From: Rufibacter ruber
GTDB lineage: Bacteria; Bacteroidota; Bacteroidia; Cytophagales; Hymenobacteraceae
Direction of reading: 5' to 3'
Assembly: GCF_001647275.1 (NCBI RefSeq)
Contig: NZ_LRMM01000057.1
Location: forward strand, 1-36,199
DNA: 36,199 nucleotides
Shown here: positions 1 through 8,044 of the stretch, piece by piece
Layout of the letters: each line of letters opens with the position of its first letter
Position numbering within the stretch: the first letter of the stretch is position 1
Position numbers and translations under genes: made by a program
Notes under the pieces: generated by a model
Told to the model about the DNA's origin: nothing
Databases searched by the model: none
What the model saw: the letters and a program-made list of their open reading frames with translations, nothing else

Positions 1-124
1 TCAGGATGATTCATTGCTAAATCAGCCAAAACTTTACGGTTCAGGTTGATGTTTGCTTTTTTCAGACCGCCCATCAACTGGGAGTAAGAAAGGCCGTTTT
101 ATACGGGCAGCAGCGTTTGATACG
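1..124 (-). pseudogene. rplT: Degenerate 3' fragment of ribosomal protein L20 gene
   Basis: Read on the minus strand from 98 to 3, the frame encodes [18 protein letters not shown] followed by [13 protein letters not shown]. This is the conserved C-terminal third of bacterial ribosomal protein L20. The frame is closed upstream by a stop at 99-101. Removing one A from each of two A runs (around 96-99 and 115-118, plus-strand T runs) extends the match to RINAAARIN, also an L20 motif. Further upstream (125 onward) I see no convincing L20 sequence, so the first two thirds of the gene are missing. The fragment runs off the left edge. I read it as a truncated, frameshifted duplicate of rplT; a true rplT with sequence errors is less likely because the upstream part is absent. 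Confidence 0.75.
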
Positions 125-398
125 TTGGCGAAAACAGATATTAGTGCGGGGGAACAACCTTACCCGGCAGCCTTTGCCTGCCAGTTTCAAAAAATCTAAC
201 CAGCTTCATCATCAAGAAACATATTTCATTTTTACTCTTGAGTGATGAATAGGTCACTTAACTATCAACGAAATCAAACTCCCTGTTGGTCTTCTGTAGT
301 CAGATAAATAAACTTGCTGCTGCAGTGGCTCCCAGGCACTGATTCCTCCCCACTGAATTATTTAGATTACTTAGTTTGCTGAACCCTGGTAAAATAAT
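125..398. other. Intergenic stretch without recognisable gene
   Basis: This lies between the L20 remnant and the terminator of the minus-strand arm. No frame in it looks like a protein I know, and I see no RNA gene. Confidence 0.5.
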
Positions 399-454
399 GA
401 CAGGATCAGCAGACGGCTTCTCCCTCTCAGAAGCCATCTGCTGATGTACCTGTC
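399..454 (-). terminator. Intrinsic terminator of the minus-strand pectin arm
   Basis: The arm at 399-421 (GACAGGATCAGCAGACGGC then TTCT) pairs with 429-454 around a 7-nt loop. There is one G-U type mismatch and a 3-nt bulge (GTA at 446-448). It begins one base after the stop codon (456-458) of the giant pectinesterase. In the transcript it is followed by ATTATTTT (plus-strand 391-398), which gives a U-rich tail. Confidence 0.75.
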
Positions 455-455
455 A

Positions 456-3400
456 CTACTGAACCACTAGCATCTTACGAACGCTTCTGCCGCCGTCTGT
501 GATCAGATGGTAATAGTAAATACCACCTGGTAAAGAGGTTCTAAAGAGAATAGCATGTGATCCAGTTTGCTTTATTCCCTCAGAGACCGTGGCTACTTTT
601 TTACCCATAGCGTCAAACACCTCTAAAGAAACCCGCGTTGCCCGCTTTACCTCATAAGGAATGGTGGTAGCGCCTGTGAACGGGTTAGGGTAATTTTGCT
701 CCAGCTTAGACACTTTGTTCTCTGTCTCATAAGCAGACCCGGTAACGTTGTACTCAACAGGCTCTGGCATCCAGTCAAAGCTGTAACTGGGGTGGGTTGC
801 CCTGGCAAAAATTTTGGCTACCGTATGGTCTGCGGCCTCTGTTGCCGTCAGCAACCTTGAGATACTGCTTCTGGCGTTGGTGGCCGCTCCCTGTCCCGTG
901 TTGTTGTACTCGCCGTACAAGGCGGGAGTGGTGTTCCAGGTGCTCCAACCTGCCGGGTTCAACGTGGCTGGCAAGACTGAGTTCATGAAAACTGTACGGG
1001 GAGCGGCTTGCCATGGTCTACCCAGGAAGAAGCTGGTAATGGCGTTCCCGTCAAACCCTACGGCAGACGCTTCTACGGTACTGTTCAAGAACACAAAGCC
1101 GTGTTTGGTATTAGCTTCTGTAGAGGCAGCCGTCAGCATTCCGCCATTGCGGTTTACCCTGATGGTACAGTGGTCAAACACCACAACCTGACGTCCAAAA
1201 ATAAAATCAACTGAGCCTTCCAAGAGACAGTCTTTCATGTACACTCGCCCCACTACTCTACCGCCCCATGCGTAATAGGTATCCTGGTAGCCCAAAATAC
1301 GGCAGTTGTAGAAAGCCTGGCGGTCACCGTTGGTTCTCAGCGCCACCGCCTGCTGGTTTCCTACAGATCCGTCATTCTTAACTGTGTTTTGGAAGGTGAT
1401 GTTCACGGCTGTAAAGTCATCTGCCTCTATAGCCACACTGTAGGAATTAGCAGTGCCTAAATTGTTTTTACCGGCATAGTCATCATACGTGAGGATAGCA
1501 GTAGCAGGGTTTTCACCGCGTAGTACTACGTTCACCTTTTCCCTCTGCAGAATCACCTTTTCATAGTAGGTGCCAGGCTTCACTAAGATAGTATACTTGC
1601 CTGTGTAGAAATTAGGCACCGCATCAAACGCCGCCTGAACAGTAGTGTAATCACCGGTGCCGTCTTTGGCCACCACCTTGGTTACATTTGCTGCCTGGGC
1701 CTGGGTGGTGAATGTTACTTCATTGCCGTAGCCGGTACCCTGGCTGTTGGTGGCAAATGCCCGCACATGGTAGGTAGTGTTAGGAGTCAAGTTAAAGAGG
1801 AGGCTGTTAAAGCTTCCTAAACCATTCCCTCCCTCTGCTTTCGCATCTGCGGTGGTGGGATTACCGGTGGTATTCCAGACAACCCCGCGGGAAGTTACTT
1901 CTGCTCCACCCCATGCCGTTACATTGCCCCCAATCTCAGCGGTTTTAGCAAGCACGTTGGTCGCAGCAGAGGTAGTCACGGTAGGCACCACCATTTCTGC
2001 CAGTGTGGTGAAACTCACCTGTACCCCATAGGCGGTTCCGGCGGCGTTGGTGGCGTAGGCCCTCACATAGTATTTTGTGTTGGGGCTGAGGCTGGTCATC
2101 TCACTGCTGAAGGCGCCTGAACCAGTGCCATTTTGAGTTTTATTCCCATCTACGGTAGGGTTCTCGCTGGTTCCCCACACCACACCCCTTGCCGTAACAG
2201 CCGAGCCGCCGTCTGTGGAGATGTTTCCGCCGCTGGTGGCAGAGGTGGTAGAAATTCTGCTCACCTGGGCTACGGTTGAAACAACTGCCGGATCAACGGT
2301 CACGCCAATGGCCGATCCCGTGATGGTGAATTTGTGCACCGCCACCAGTTTGGCCCAACCTTCTGCCATGGTGTTGTGCGGATAGATGCGCACGTAGAAC
2401 GTTTCATCTGAATTTACCGTGGCATTGAGATCAACCGAGATGGGCTCAACTTTATTTCCTACCAGCGCCCTGTCTGCCACCAGCAAGGTACGCTGGGCAA
2501 ATGACGGGTCTTTGGAATAATAGATAGCAGCCTTCAGGTTAGAGGAATACCACCCGCCCAAAGCAAGAGACACATTGGTAACGTGAAAGGAAGCCCCGGT
2601 TTTAGGTTTCACCGCATATTGAAAATACAAGGACTCCACCGGATTCGGTTCTGCCTGCCAATCCTGTGAAACTGTCTGCACGGCCATTACATTAACATTC
2701 GCATTGGTATCAGTGATAGGCAGATCGGTTTGGCCATAATATTTCATGGCAGGGCTGTAAGTGGGAGCCTGCCCTATCAGTGCGCCCGTCACCGAGAAGG
2801 TCTGGTCACTTGCCCACACAATCTGGGAAGGAACGGCCATTGCTTCGGTTTCACCAGAGATGGTCACATCCTGCAGGGTAATATACTTACCTGTTGAAGC
2901 AACATTATACCAAGGATAGAACCGCAGGTACAAACTATCCCCCTCTGCTACGCCTGCCGACAAGTTGACCGATACCGGCTGAAGCTCAGAATTAGAGACC
3001 ACGTAATCAGCGGCCCCGCTCCCACCCACTATCTCGGTGGCCGTCTTGAAGGAGCGATCAGTTGAGTAAAAAACCCTTGCACGCATACCATTCCCACTGT
3101 GAGAGGCGATTTTATAAGAAATAGACTTCACAGTGAGCTTGTTGTTTGCGGTGGCTGCCACAGAGAACTGCATGTAGGTGCCGGCAATGGTGTCCGTCTG
3201 TCCGGCAGGCCAGCTGTTGCCTAGTATGCGTGCCCGCTGGCTTGTGTTGATGCCGGTATAGCCGTTCAAATCCATATTCTTTAGCTGCTGCTTTGAAGCT
3301 GCCATTTGCCCAGCGGTGGCCACGGCCCCACCTGTTCCGCCTGTACTTGGGTTTGTCAACGCCCAAGTAGCAGAGGCCTGATTCATAGGCCCTGCAGGTA

Positions 3401-4688
3401 TCTGGTGAAAGGTGGCCGTGATGGCTTTTGCCGAATTCATAGTTAGGGTTAACGGGTTGGTCATACCCGTGGCAGCTCCGCTCCAGCCGCTGAACTGCCA
3501 GCCTGCCGCGGCGGTAGCCGTTAGCGTGACCATTTCCCCCTCTGAGTAGGTTCCACTATTGGGATTCACAAGGCCTTGCCCCACCGTAGTCACGGTTAAC
3601 GCATATGTGGTGGCGGGTACCTGTGTGAACGTAGCCGTGACAGCCTTATCTGCACTCATGGTAACCGTCAACGGATTTGCAGTACCCGTAGCGTCACCAC
3701 TCCAGCCGCTGAACTGCCAGCCTGCCGCGGCGGTAGCCGTCAAGATAACTTCTTCCCCCTGGTTGAACGATCCGCCGTTAGGAGAAACAGCCCCCTGACC
3801 AACAGTAGAAACTGTTAAAGTATGCCTGGTCGCTTGTATTTGGGTAAACGTAGCTGTAATGGCCTTGTTCGCATTCATGGTGACTGTGAGAGGATTAGTA
3901 CTCCCTGTAGCATCTCCGCTCCAGCCGCTGAACTGCCAGCCTGCTTCTGCAGTTGCCGTTAAGGTGACTTGCTCATCTTTGGCAAATGTGCCGGTGGAAG
4001 GTGATACCGCCCCTTGCCCCTGAGTAGTCACGGCCAGGCTATAGATAGTGGATGCCCCTGCTGCTTCCGTAGTGCCTGAGATAACTACATCTTTCAGGTT
4101 AAGGTATTTTCCTGTGAGGCTACTGGTTTGGTTGTGTAGCCATGGATACACTCTCACATAAAAAGTTTTCCCATTGGCCACCCGGCTGTTCAATTGGGCA
4201 GAGACAGCATACATGGAGCCGTTCGTCAACAGATCATTGGTGCCGGCTGAATATGGAATTTGGGTAGGGTTCCTGAAGGAAGGTTCTGTGGAATAATAAA
4301 TAGTAGCCTTCAGGTTACTACCGCCACTGCCGCCAATCTTAAGAGAGACGGTGTTTACAGTTAGATCATAACCCTCTTTGGGGGTTACAGAGAACTCTAC
4401 ATAGACATTGCTGATGGTATCTGTCTGACTGGCGGGCCAGCCAATGTTATTCATATAACTGAGACGCTGGCTACTTTCAGTTCCCGTGTACCCATTGATA
4501 GTTAAGATACTTAACTTTTCATCAGGGGCATTGATTTGTCCTGTAGCAGTGGCGGTAAGTCCAGTACCCGGAGTGGTGCCGGAGGGATTGGAAAGCGCCC
4601 ATGCAGCCGTTGCCGTCTGCGCGAACACCTGTGTAGAAAAAAAGCAAAGCAGCCATGCCAAGCCAAGTAAGAAGTAGATTTTCTTCAT
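456..4688 (-). CDS. Secreted multidomain pectin methylesterase (CE8) with InlB-like repeats and T9SS tail
   Basis: Pectinesterase that hydrolyses methyl esters of homogalacturonan, probably at the cell surface or released. Of 1410 residues, 1-24 are a signal peptide (ends FAQ). Residues 25-208, 438-613 and 623-795 are three related beta-rich domains (shared GYTG, SQR, W-PA-QTDTI, YYS-D-SF, FYVR-YP) that I cannot assign. Residues 216-430 are three 73-residue InlB/Listeria-Bacteroides-type repeats (AGWQFSGWSG). Residues 800-996 are two fibronectin-III-like domains. Residues 1002-1300 are CE8 with Q1113, D1136 (GYQDTYY), D1161 (SVDFIFG) and R1224 (LGRPW), so all catalytic positions are present. 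Residues 1328-1410 are a T9SS type A sorting domain (NYPNPF; ends RKMLVVQ). CE8 enzymes are usually 300-350 residues. It is the last gene of the arm and has its own operator-bearing upstream region, so it is probably a separate transcription unit. Confidence 0.93.
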   Translation of the reverse strand: MKKIYFLLGLAWLLCFFSTQVFAQTATAAWALSNPSGTTPGTGLTATATGQINAPDEKLSILTINGYTGTESSQRLSYMNNIGWPASQTDTISNVYVEFSVTPKEGYDLTVNTVSLKIGGSGGSNLKATIYYSTEPSFRNPTQIPYSAGTNDLLTNGSMYAVSAQLNSRVANGKTFYVRVYPWLHNQTSSLTGKYLNLKDVVISGTTEAAGASTIYSLAVTTQGQGAVSPSTGTFAKDEQVTLTATAEAGWQFSGWSGDATGSTNPLTVTMNANKAITATFTQIQATRHTLTVSTVGQGAVSPNGGSFNQGEEVILTATAAAGWQFSGWSGDATGTANPLTVTMSADKAVTATFTQVPATTYALTVTTVGQGLVNPNSGTYSEGEMVTLTATAAAGWQFSGWSGAATGMTNPLTLTMNSAKAITATFHQIPAGPMNQASATWALTNPSTGGTGGAVATAGQMAASKQQLKNMDLNGYTGINTSQRARILGNSWPAGQTDTIAGTYMQFSVAATANNKLTVKSISYKIASHSGNGMRARVFYSTDRSFKTATEIVGGSGAADYVVSNSELQPVSVNLSAGVAEGDSLYLRFYPWYNVASTGKYITLQDVTISGETEAMAVPSQIVWASDQTFSVTGALIGQAPTYSPAMKYYGQTDLPITDTNANVNVMAVQTVSQDWQAEPNPVESLYFQYAVKPKTGASFHVTNVSLALGGWYSSNLKAAIYYSKDPSFAQRTLLVADRALVGNKVEPISVDLNATVNSDETFYVRIYPHNTMAEGWAKLVAVHKFTITGSAIGVTVDPAVVSTVAQVSRISTTSATSGGNISTDGGSAVTARGVVWGTSENPTVDGNKTQNGTGSGAFSSEMTSLSPNTKYYVRAYATNAAGTAYGVQVSFTTLAEMVVPTVTTSAATNVLAKTAEIGGNVTAWGGAEVTSRGVVWNTTGNPTTADAKAEGGNGLGSFNSLLFNLTPNTTYHVRAFATNSQGTGYGNEVTFTTQAQAANVTKVVAKDGTGDYTTVQAAFDAVPNFYTGKYTILVKPGTYYEKVILQREKVNVVLRGENPATAILTYDDYAGKNNLGTANSYSVAIEADDFTAVNITFQNTVKNDGSVGNQQAVALRTNGDRQAFYNCRILGYQDTYYAWGGRVVGRVYMKDCLLEGSVDFIFGRQVVVFDHCTIRVNRNGGMLTAASTEANTKHGFVFLNSTVEASAVGFDGNAITSFFLGRPWQAAPRTVFMNSVLPATLNPAGWSTWNTTPALYGEYNNTGQGAATNARSSISRLLTATEAADHTVAKIFARATHPSYSFDWMPEPVEYNVTGSAYETENKVSKLEQNYPNPFTGATTIPYEVKRATRVSLEVFDAMGKKVATVSEGIKQTGSHAILFRTSLPGGIYYYHLITDGGRSVRKMLVVQ
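3387..4043 (-). repeat. Three tandem 219-bp repeats encoding InlB-like units
   Basis: A 41-bp block starting CTCCAGCCGCTGAACTGCCA occurs at 3481 and 3700. A diverged copy, identical for its first 26 bases or so, starts at 3919. The spacing is exactly 219 bp, or 73 codons. The blocks encode the AGWQFSGWSG core of each repeat. The near identity at DNA level points to recent duplication or gene conversion inside the gene. Confidence 0.9.
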
Positions 4689-4878
4689 AGGGTAAGGATT
4701 ATATAAAACTAAATGGAATTACTACTGCACGTGCCCAAGGCACTTTCACTACCTCCTGCTGTTTTACAACCGCAGGGTATATGGTACTTTCCTGATTTAT
4801 TAGCTTAATATTCTCCTGCTCAACCCGCACCAGCCCTTCTCTTGTACCCCTTCTTTTAGAAGCTACCTCTTTTCATGA

Positions 4879-4890
4879 GCAATCGATTGC
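4879..4890. promoter_or_regulatory. LacI-family operator upstream of the giant CE8 gene
   Basis: GCAATCGATTGC is a perfect 12-bp palindrome with a central CG, the form usual for LacI-family operators. On the minus strand it is directly preceded by CAAGTTTG (4892-4899), one mismatch from the Bacteroidota -7 element TAnnTTTG. I see no -33 element. It matches three other sites in the window (16649, 26621, 26829). Confidence 0.7.
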
Positions 4891-5095
4891 ACAAACTTGA
4901 ACTAAAAAAAGGCACTCATTTGCCTCCCTTTTTCTACCCCAGCACCGCCTGCCCCTCCTTAATATTTAAATATCATCAATTATCTTTTAATAATCAAGGT
5001 AAAAATACCTTTTTATCATTAAAATAGCTTTAAAATAGTTTTATTGCAATTTTTAACTCAGTCAAAAGGGCGATCTGGAGATGGATTTGCCGTGT

Positions 5096-5151
5096 TCACA
5101 GGTCTGTTTTTGACTTGATTTTTCAAAAACAGGCCAAAAACAAACCTGTGA
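5096..5151. repeat. Interspersed T-rich palindrome, copy 1
   Basis: The left arm contains CTGTTTTTGACTTGATTTTT and the right arm AAAAACAGGCCAAAAAC. The outer bases TCACAGGT and ACCTGTGA also pair. It lies about 100 bp 3' of the CE12 stop codon. Confidence 0.8.
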
Positions 5152-5251
5152 AATAATTTCTGCACTTACCCAAATGACTGTGGCTAATAGCATATTTCCC
5201 ACAGAACCAACTTCCCCAGCTTTGTGCCCTTAAAGAAACAGAGGGACGGTG

Positions 5252-6043
5252 TTATTTCTTTGCCAGGCTTTTCATTCCCTCAAACACCAGCCGGGCTACT
5301 TCTTTGGCTCCTTCGGGCTGGAAGTGGGTGTTGTCTTTCTGGCCGTCTGGGTAGTTTTTGTATTTGCCCGCCGGCAGGTTCATAAAATAGTGTTCGGTCA
5401 CATATACTTGGCCTTTGGCCGAGAAAGAATCAATGGACAGCTGCTGCAGGTCAATCAAGGGTACGTTCAACTCCCTGGCCACGTCTTTCACCGCCTGCGG
5501 ATATTCCCCGTGCACGTTCCCAATTTTACCGTCTTTCCAGGGGTAGTTGCGGGTTACGGGCGTGAGCAGGATTGGATACGCGCCTTTCTGCCTGGTTTGG
5601 TTCACGTACAGCCGAAGGTACTCTTTGTAGCCCTGCACGTTCACGTAGCGCTCCGGCTTGTTCTCTGCCGCATCATTGTGCCCGAACTGAATCATCACCA
5701 CGTCATTTTTCTTCAGCTCCTGGTAAACCGCTGCCCAGCGGCCTTCCTCAAAAAACGTACGGGTGCTTCTTCCGCCGCGGGCTTTGTCAAGCAAGAGAAC
5801 GCTGTCTGCTTTGATGAGGTTCTTCACTTTAGAAAGGCTGTCTGCCCGCAGATATGGCTGAAACACCTGCCCCCACCCCATCACCGGATAGCGTTTGTTC
5901 ATGTAGTCTTCGCCGTCATAGTCAGAGTAGTCTGCCACCGTAGAGTCGCCAATAAGATACACCCGCGCCACTTTCTTTTTGAAAGGGGCGAAGGCCATAA
6001 CCATCAGGAGCAGCACTACCGCAGGAACAAGTCTTTTTTTCAT
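5252..6043 (-). CDS. Rhamnogalacturonan acetylesterase-like SGNH hydrolase (CE12)
   Basis: This enzyme removes acetyl groups from pectin (rhamnogalacturonan or homogalacturonan) and probably acts in the periplasm. The 263 residues begin with a signal peptide or N-terminal anchor (1-20). The SGNH blocks are visible: IGDSTVADYS (nucleophile S34), the GRST region at 91-94, QFGHND with N123, and DNTHF with D237 and H240 completing the triad. Length and motifs fit the RhgT/YesT group of CE12. It lies between the GH28 gene (155 bp upstream) and the long leader of the giant CE8. Which acetylated pectin it prefers cannot be read from sequence. Confidence 0.9.
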   Translation of the reverse strand: MKKRLVPAVVLLLMVMAFAPFKKKVARVYLIGDSTVADYSDYDGEDYMNKRYPVMGWGQVFQPYLRADSLSKVKNLIKADSVLLLDKARGGRSTRTFFEEGRWAAVYQELKKNDVVMIQFGHNDAAENKPERYVNVQGYKEYLRLYVNQTRQKGAYPILLTPVTRNYPWKDGKIGNVHGEYPQAVKDVARELNVPLIDLQQLSIDSFSAKGQVYVTEHYFMNLPAGKYKNYPDGQKDNTHFQPEGAKEVARLVFEGMKSLAKK

Positions 6044-6071
6044 TGGGTAAGGGGAAATAGGGAGAGAATCA

Positions 6072-6122
6072 CCGTTTCTGTTTTGGAGCTGTTTTAGCCA
6101 AAACAGCTCAAAACAGAAACGG
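6072..6122. repeat. Interspersed T-rich palindrome, copy 2
   Basis: CCGTTTCTGTTTTGGAGCTG then TTTT pairs with AAAACAGCTCAAAACAGAAA then CGG around a 4-nt loop. The arms match over about 23 bp with one base missing on the right. It lies between the GH28 and CE12 genes, 28 bp upstream of the CE12 start codon. Confidence 0.85.
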
Positions 6123-6198
6123 CTTTTAGGTGAAGGTTGCTTCTGAAAAACTACCAGAAGGCTCCCAGACGCAGTGGCTACGCCGGCGGCCCTAAAGA

Positions 6199-7950
6199 TT
6201 ATTGCACTGAAACCGCGGCTTTCTTCAAGTCTTTCCCCTGTGAGATTTGGGTGGCGGAATTCTTAAAATCCTTGTTCTGCAGCTTCACATTCTGCGTCAA
6301 TGGCCCCAATATTTTCACGGCTGGCTCTTGGCTGTCTTTGTACGTAAGCCCCTGCACGTTCACGTTTTTGCTGTTGTAGATGGTCAGCGCCGGGCCTTTG
6401 TCAGTCAGCACCTTCACGTTTTTCAGCGTAATACCGGTGGCATCAACCGCCGTGATGCCTTTTTTGGCTTTCAGGAAAGCATTTTCAATAGACACGTTCT
6501 GCAAATTCATCTCGGGCAGTCCTTGCAAGGCCACCGCCTCATCTGCGCCAGACACAGTGATGTCCCGCATCCAGATATTTTTGAACGAAGGGGTTTCCTC
6601 CGTCACCGGCACCTGTTTCTCTACGCGGGCCTCAGTGCTGGCTTTCTGGTCTTCCTCCAAAACCGGGGAGTTGCCGCCATAGAACAGGTTGAAGCTGATG
6701 GCTTGGGTGGGAATGTTGATCATGTCAATGTTGGAGATCCAGATGTTCTCCACCACGCCGCCGCGGCCGCGCGTACTCTTGAAGCGCAGGCCAATGTCAG
6801 TGCCCATGAACGTGCAGTTAGACACGTGAATGTTTTTCACGCCACCCGACATTTCACTGCCCACCACAAAACCGCCGTGGCCGTGGTACACCACGTTGTT
6901 TTTCACAATGGCGTTTTCAGTGGGAATTCCTCTGTCACGGCCGTCTTTGTCTTTGCCAGATTTGAAGCAGATGGCGTCATCGCCCACGTCAAAGGTATTG
7001 TTGTACACCAGCGAGTTTTTGCAGGACTCCAGGTCCAGGCCGTCGCCGTTCTGGGAATACCACGGGTTGCGCACGTTCAGGTTGCGCAGGATCACGTTCT
7101 GGCACATGAGCGGGTGCAGGTTCCAGGCCGGTGAATTCTGGAACGTAGGGCCATCCAGCAGCACCCGGTTGCAGTTCACCAGACTCAACAACACCGGACG
7201 CAGGTAGTCTTTCACCGCCTCAAACTCTTCTTTGGTTTTAAAGTTGGGCACGTTGAAATTGTCTTTCCCATCCCCTTTCTTAGACTTCTCAGAAGGATAC
7301 CAGGTCTTCCCGTCTTCGCTCAAAACTCCAGTTTTAGTAAGGTTCTTCCACTGGGCATCGGTCATTTTGCTTTTCTTCACGGGGCGCCACGCATCCCCGT
7401 TGCCGTCAAAGGTGCCGGAGCCCGTGATGGCCACGTTTTCCAGATTATTACCGGAGATGGGCGACTGGCAGCGGTAGGTGTTCAAGCCTTCAAAGCTGGT
7501 CTTGATCAACGGGTAATCCTCAAAGTCACGGCTGAAGATGACCATGGAGCCCGCCTCGGCGTGCAGGTTGATGTTGCTTTTCAGCACAATGGGCCCCGTG
7601 TACCACAGCCCCCTGGGGATCACCACTGTTCCGCCCCCTTTGGCGGCCACCTCGGCAATGGCTTTTTCAAACGCCAGGGTATTCTTGGTGATGCCGTCGC
7701 CCACGGCGCCGAACTGGGTAATGCTTACCTTGTAGGCCGGGAAGCTGGTTTCCTGCACCCTTGGCATGTTGAACTCAATGCCCTGGTAAACTTGCTCCAA
7801 GGTGAGAGCGTCTTTCCCAACGCCTGCGCTGCCGCCGGTGGTTTGGGAAGCAGCGGCGGCGGCGGGCGTTGCCACCCCGGTTGGCTGCCGCTGGCACGAA
7901 AACTGAACTAAACCGGCCATGCCTATTGCCAGTAGTACTCGGTTCTTCAT
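6199..7950 (-). CDS. GH28 polygalacturonase-family lipoprotein
   Basis: Glycoside hydrolase of the right-handed beta-helix GH28 family. It cleaves galacturonate or rhamnogalacturonate linkages and is probably membrane-anchored. I place the start at the ATG at 7950 (583 residues), because it is preceded by GAGGAA and gives a compact lipoprotein signal ending LVQFSC (Cys19). An ATG at 7962 is also possible; the longer frame to 7980 needs TTG. GH28 signatures are intact: NGDGLD (301-306), GDD with D324/D325, HGHGG with H356/H358, and RFK (389-391). An extra segment at about 195-245 (rich in K, G and D) sits between early helix turns, as in the roughly 600-residue GH28 proteins of Bacteroidota. 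Whether it acts endo or exo is not clear. Confidence 0.9.
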   Translation of the reverse strand: MKNRVLLAIGMAGLVQFSCQRQPTGVATPAAAAASQTTGGSAGVGKDALTLEQVYQGIEFNMPRVQETSFPAYKVSITQFGAVGDGITKNTLAFEKAIAEVAAKGGGTVVIPRGLWYTGPIVLKSNINLHAEAGSMVIFSRDFEDYPLIKTSFEGLNTYRCQSPISGNNLENVAITGSGTFDGNGDAWRPVKKSKMTDAQWKNLTKTGVLSEDGKTWYPSEKSKKGDGKDNFNVPNFKTKEEFEAVKDYLRPVLLSLVNCNRVLLDGPTFQNSPAWNLHPLMCQNVILRNLNVRNPWYSQNGDGLDLESCKNSLVYNNTFDVGDDAICFKSGKDKDGRDRGIPTENAIVKNNVVYHGHGGFVVGSEMSGGVKNIHVSNCTFMGTDIGLRFKSTRGRGGVVENIWISNIDMINIPTQAISFNLFYGGNSPVLEEDQKASTEARVEKQVPVTEETPSFKNIWMRDITVSGADEAVALQGLPEMNLQNVSIENAFLKAKKGITAVDATGITLKNVKVLTDKGPALTIYNSKNVNVQGLTYKDSQEPAVKILGPLTQNVKLQNKDFKNSATQISQGKDLKKAAVSVQ

Positions 7951-7998
7951 CAAATTCCTCATATCTGTTTTACTCGTCAATTACTAAACTTACTTTTT

Positions 7999-8037
7999 CT
8001 GTTTTTAGCCTGTTTTCTGAAAAACAGCCCGAAAACG
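7999..8037. repeat. Interspersed T-rich palindrome, copy 3
   Basis: CTGTTTTTAGCCTGTTTT faces AAAACAGCCCGAAAACG with a short CTGA spacer. It lies 8 bp 3' of the GH43 stop codon. Confidence 0.8.
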
Positions 8038-8044
8038 CACTCAC

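Larger units (their letters stand above)
4689..5251. other. 563-bp AT-rich intergenic region with operator and palindrome
   Basis: The region separates the CE12 gene from the giant CE8 gene. It contains the LacI-type operator at 4879-4890 and a copy of the interspersed palindrome at 5096-5151. The rest is AT-rich (especially 4960-5060) with no convincing reading frame. It is most likely the promoter and long leader of the CE8 gene. Confidence 0.6.

Noticed and set aside
3387-4043. Regular repeats that could suggest a CRISPR array
   Set aside because: The unit is 219 bp and codes for protein repeats; there are no short repeats with unique spacers and no cas genes.
5249-6097. 282-residue open frame on the plus strand opposite the CE12 gene
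   Set aside because: It is antisense to a gene with complete SGNH motifs and shows no family features; it is a by-product of codon usage.
6247-7134. 295-residue open frame on the plus strand opposite GH28
   Set aside because: It is rich in His and Val in the manner of antisense frames, and the minus-strand GH28 has intact catalytic motifs.
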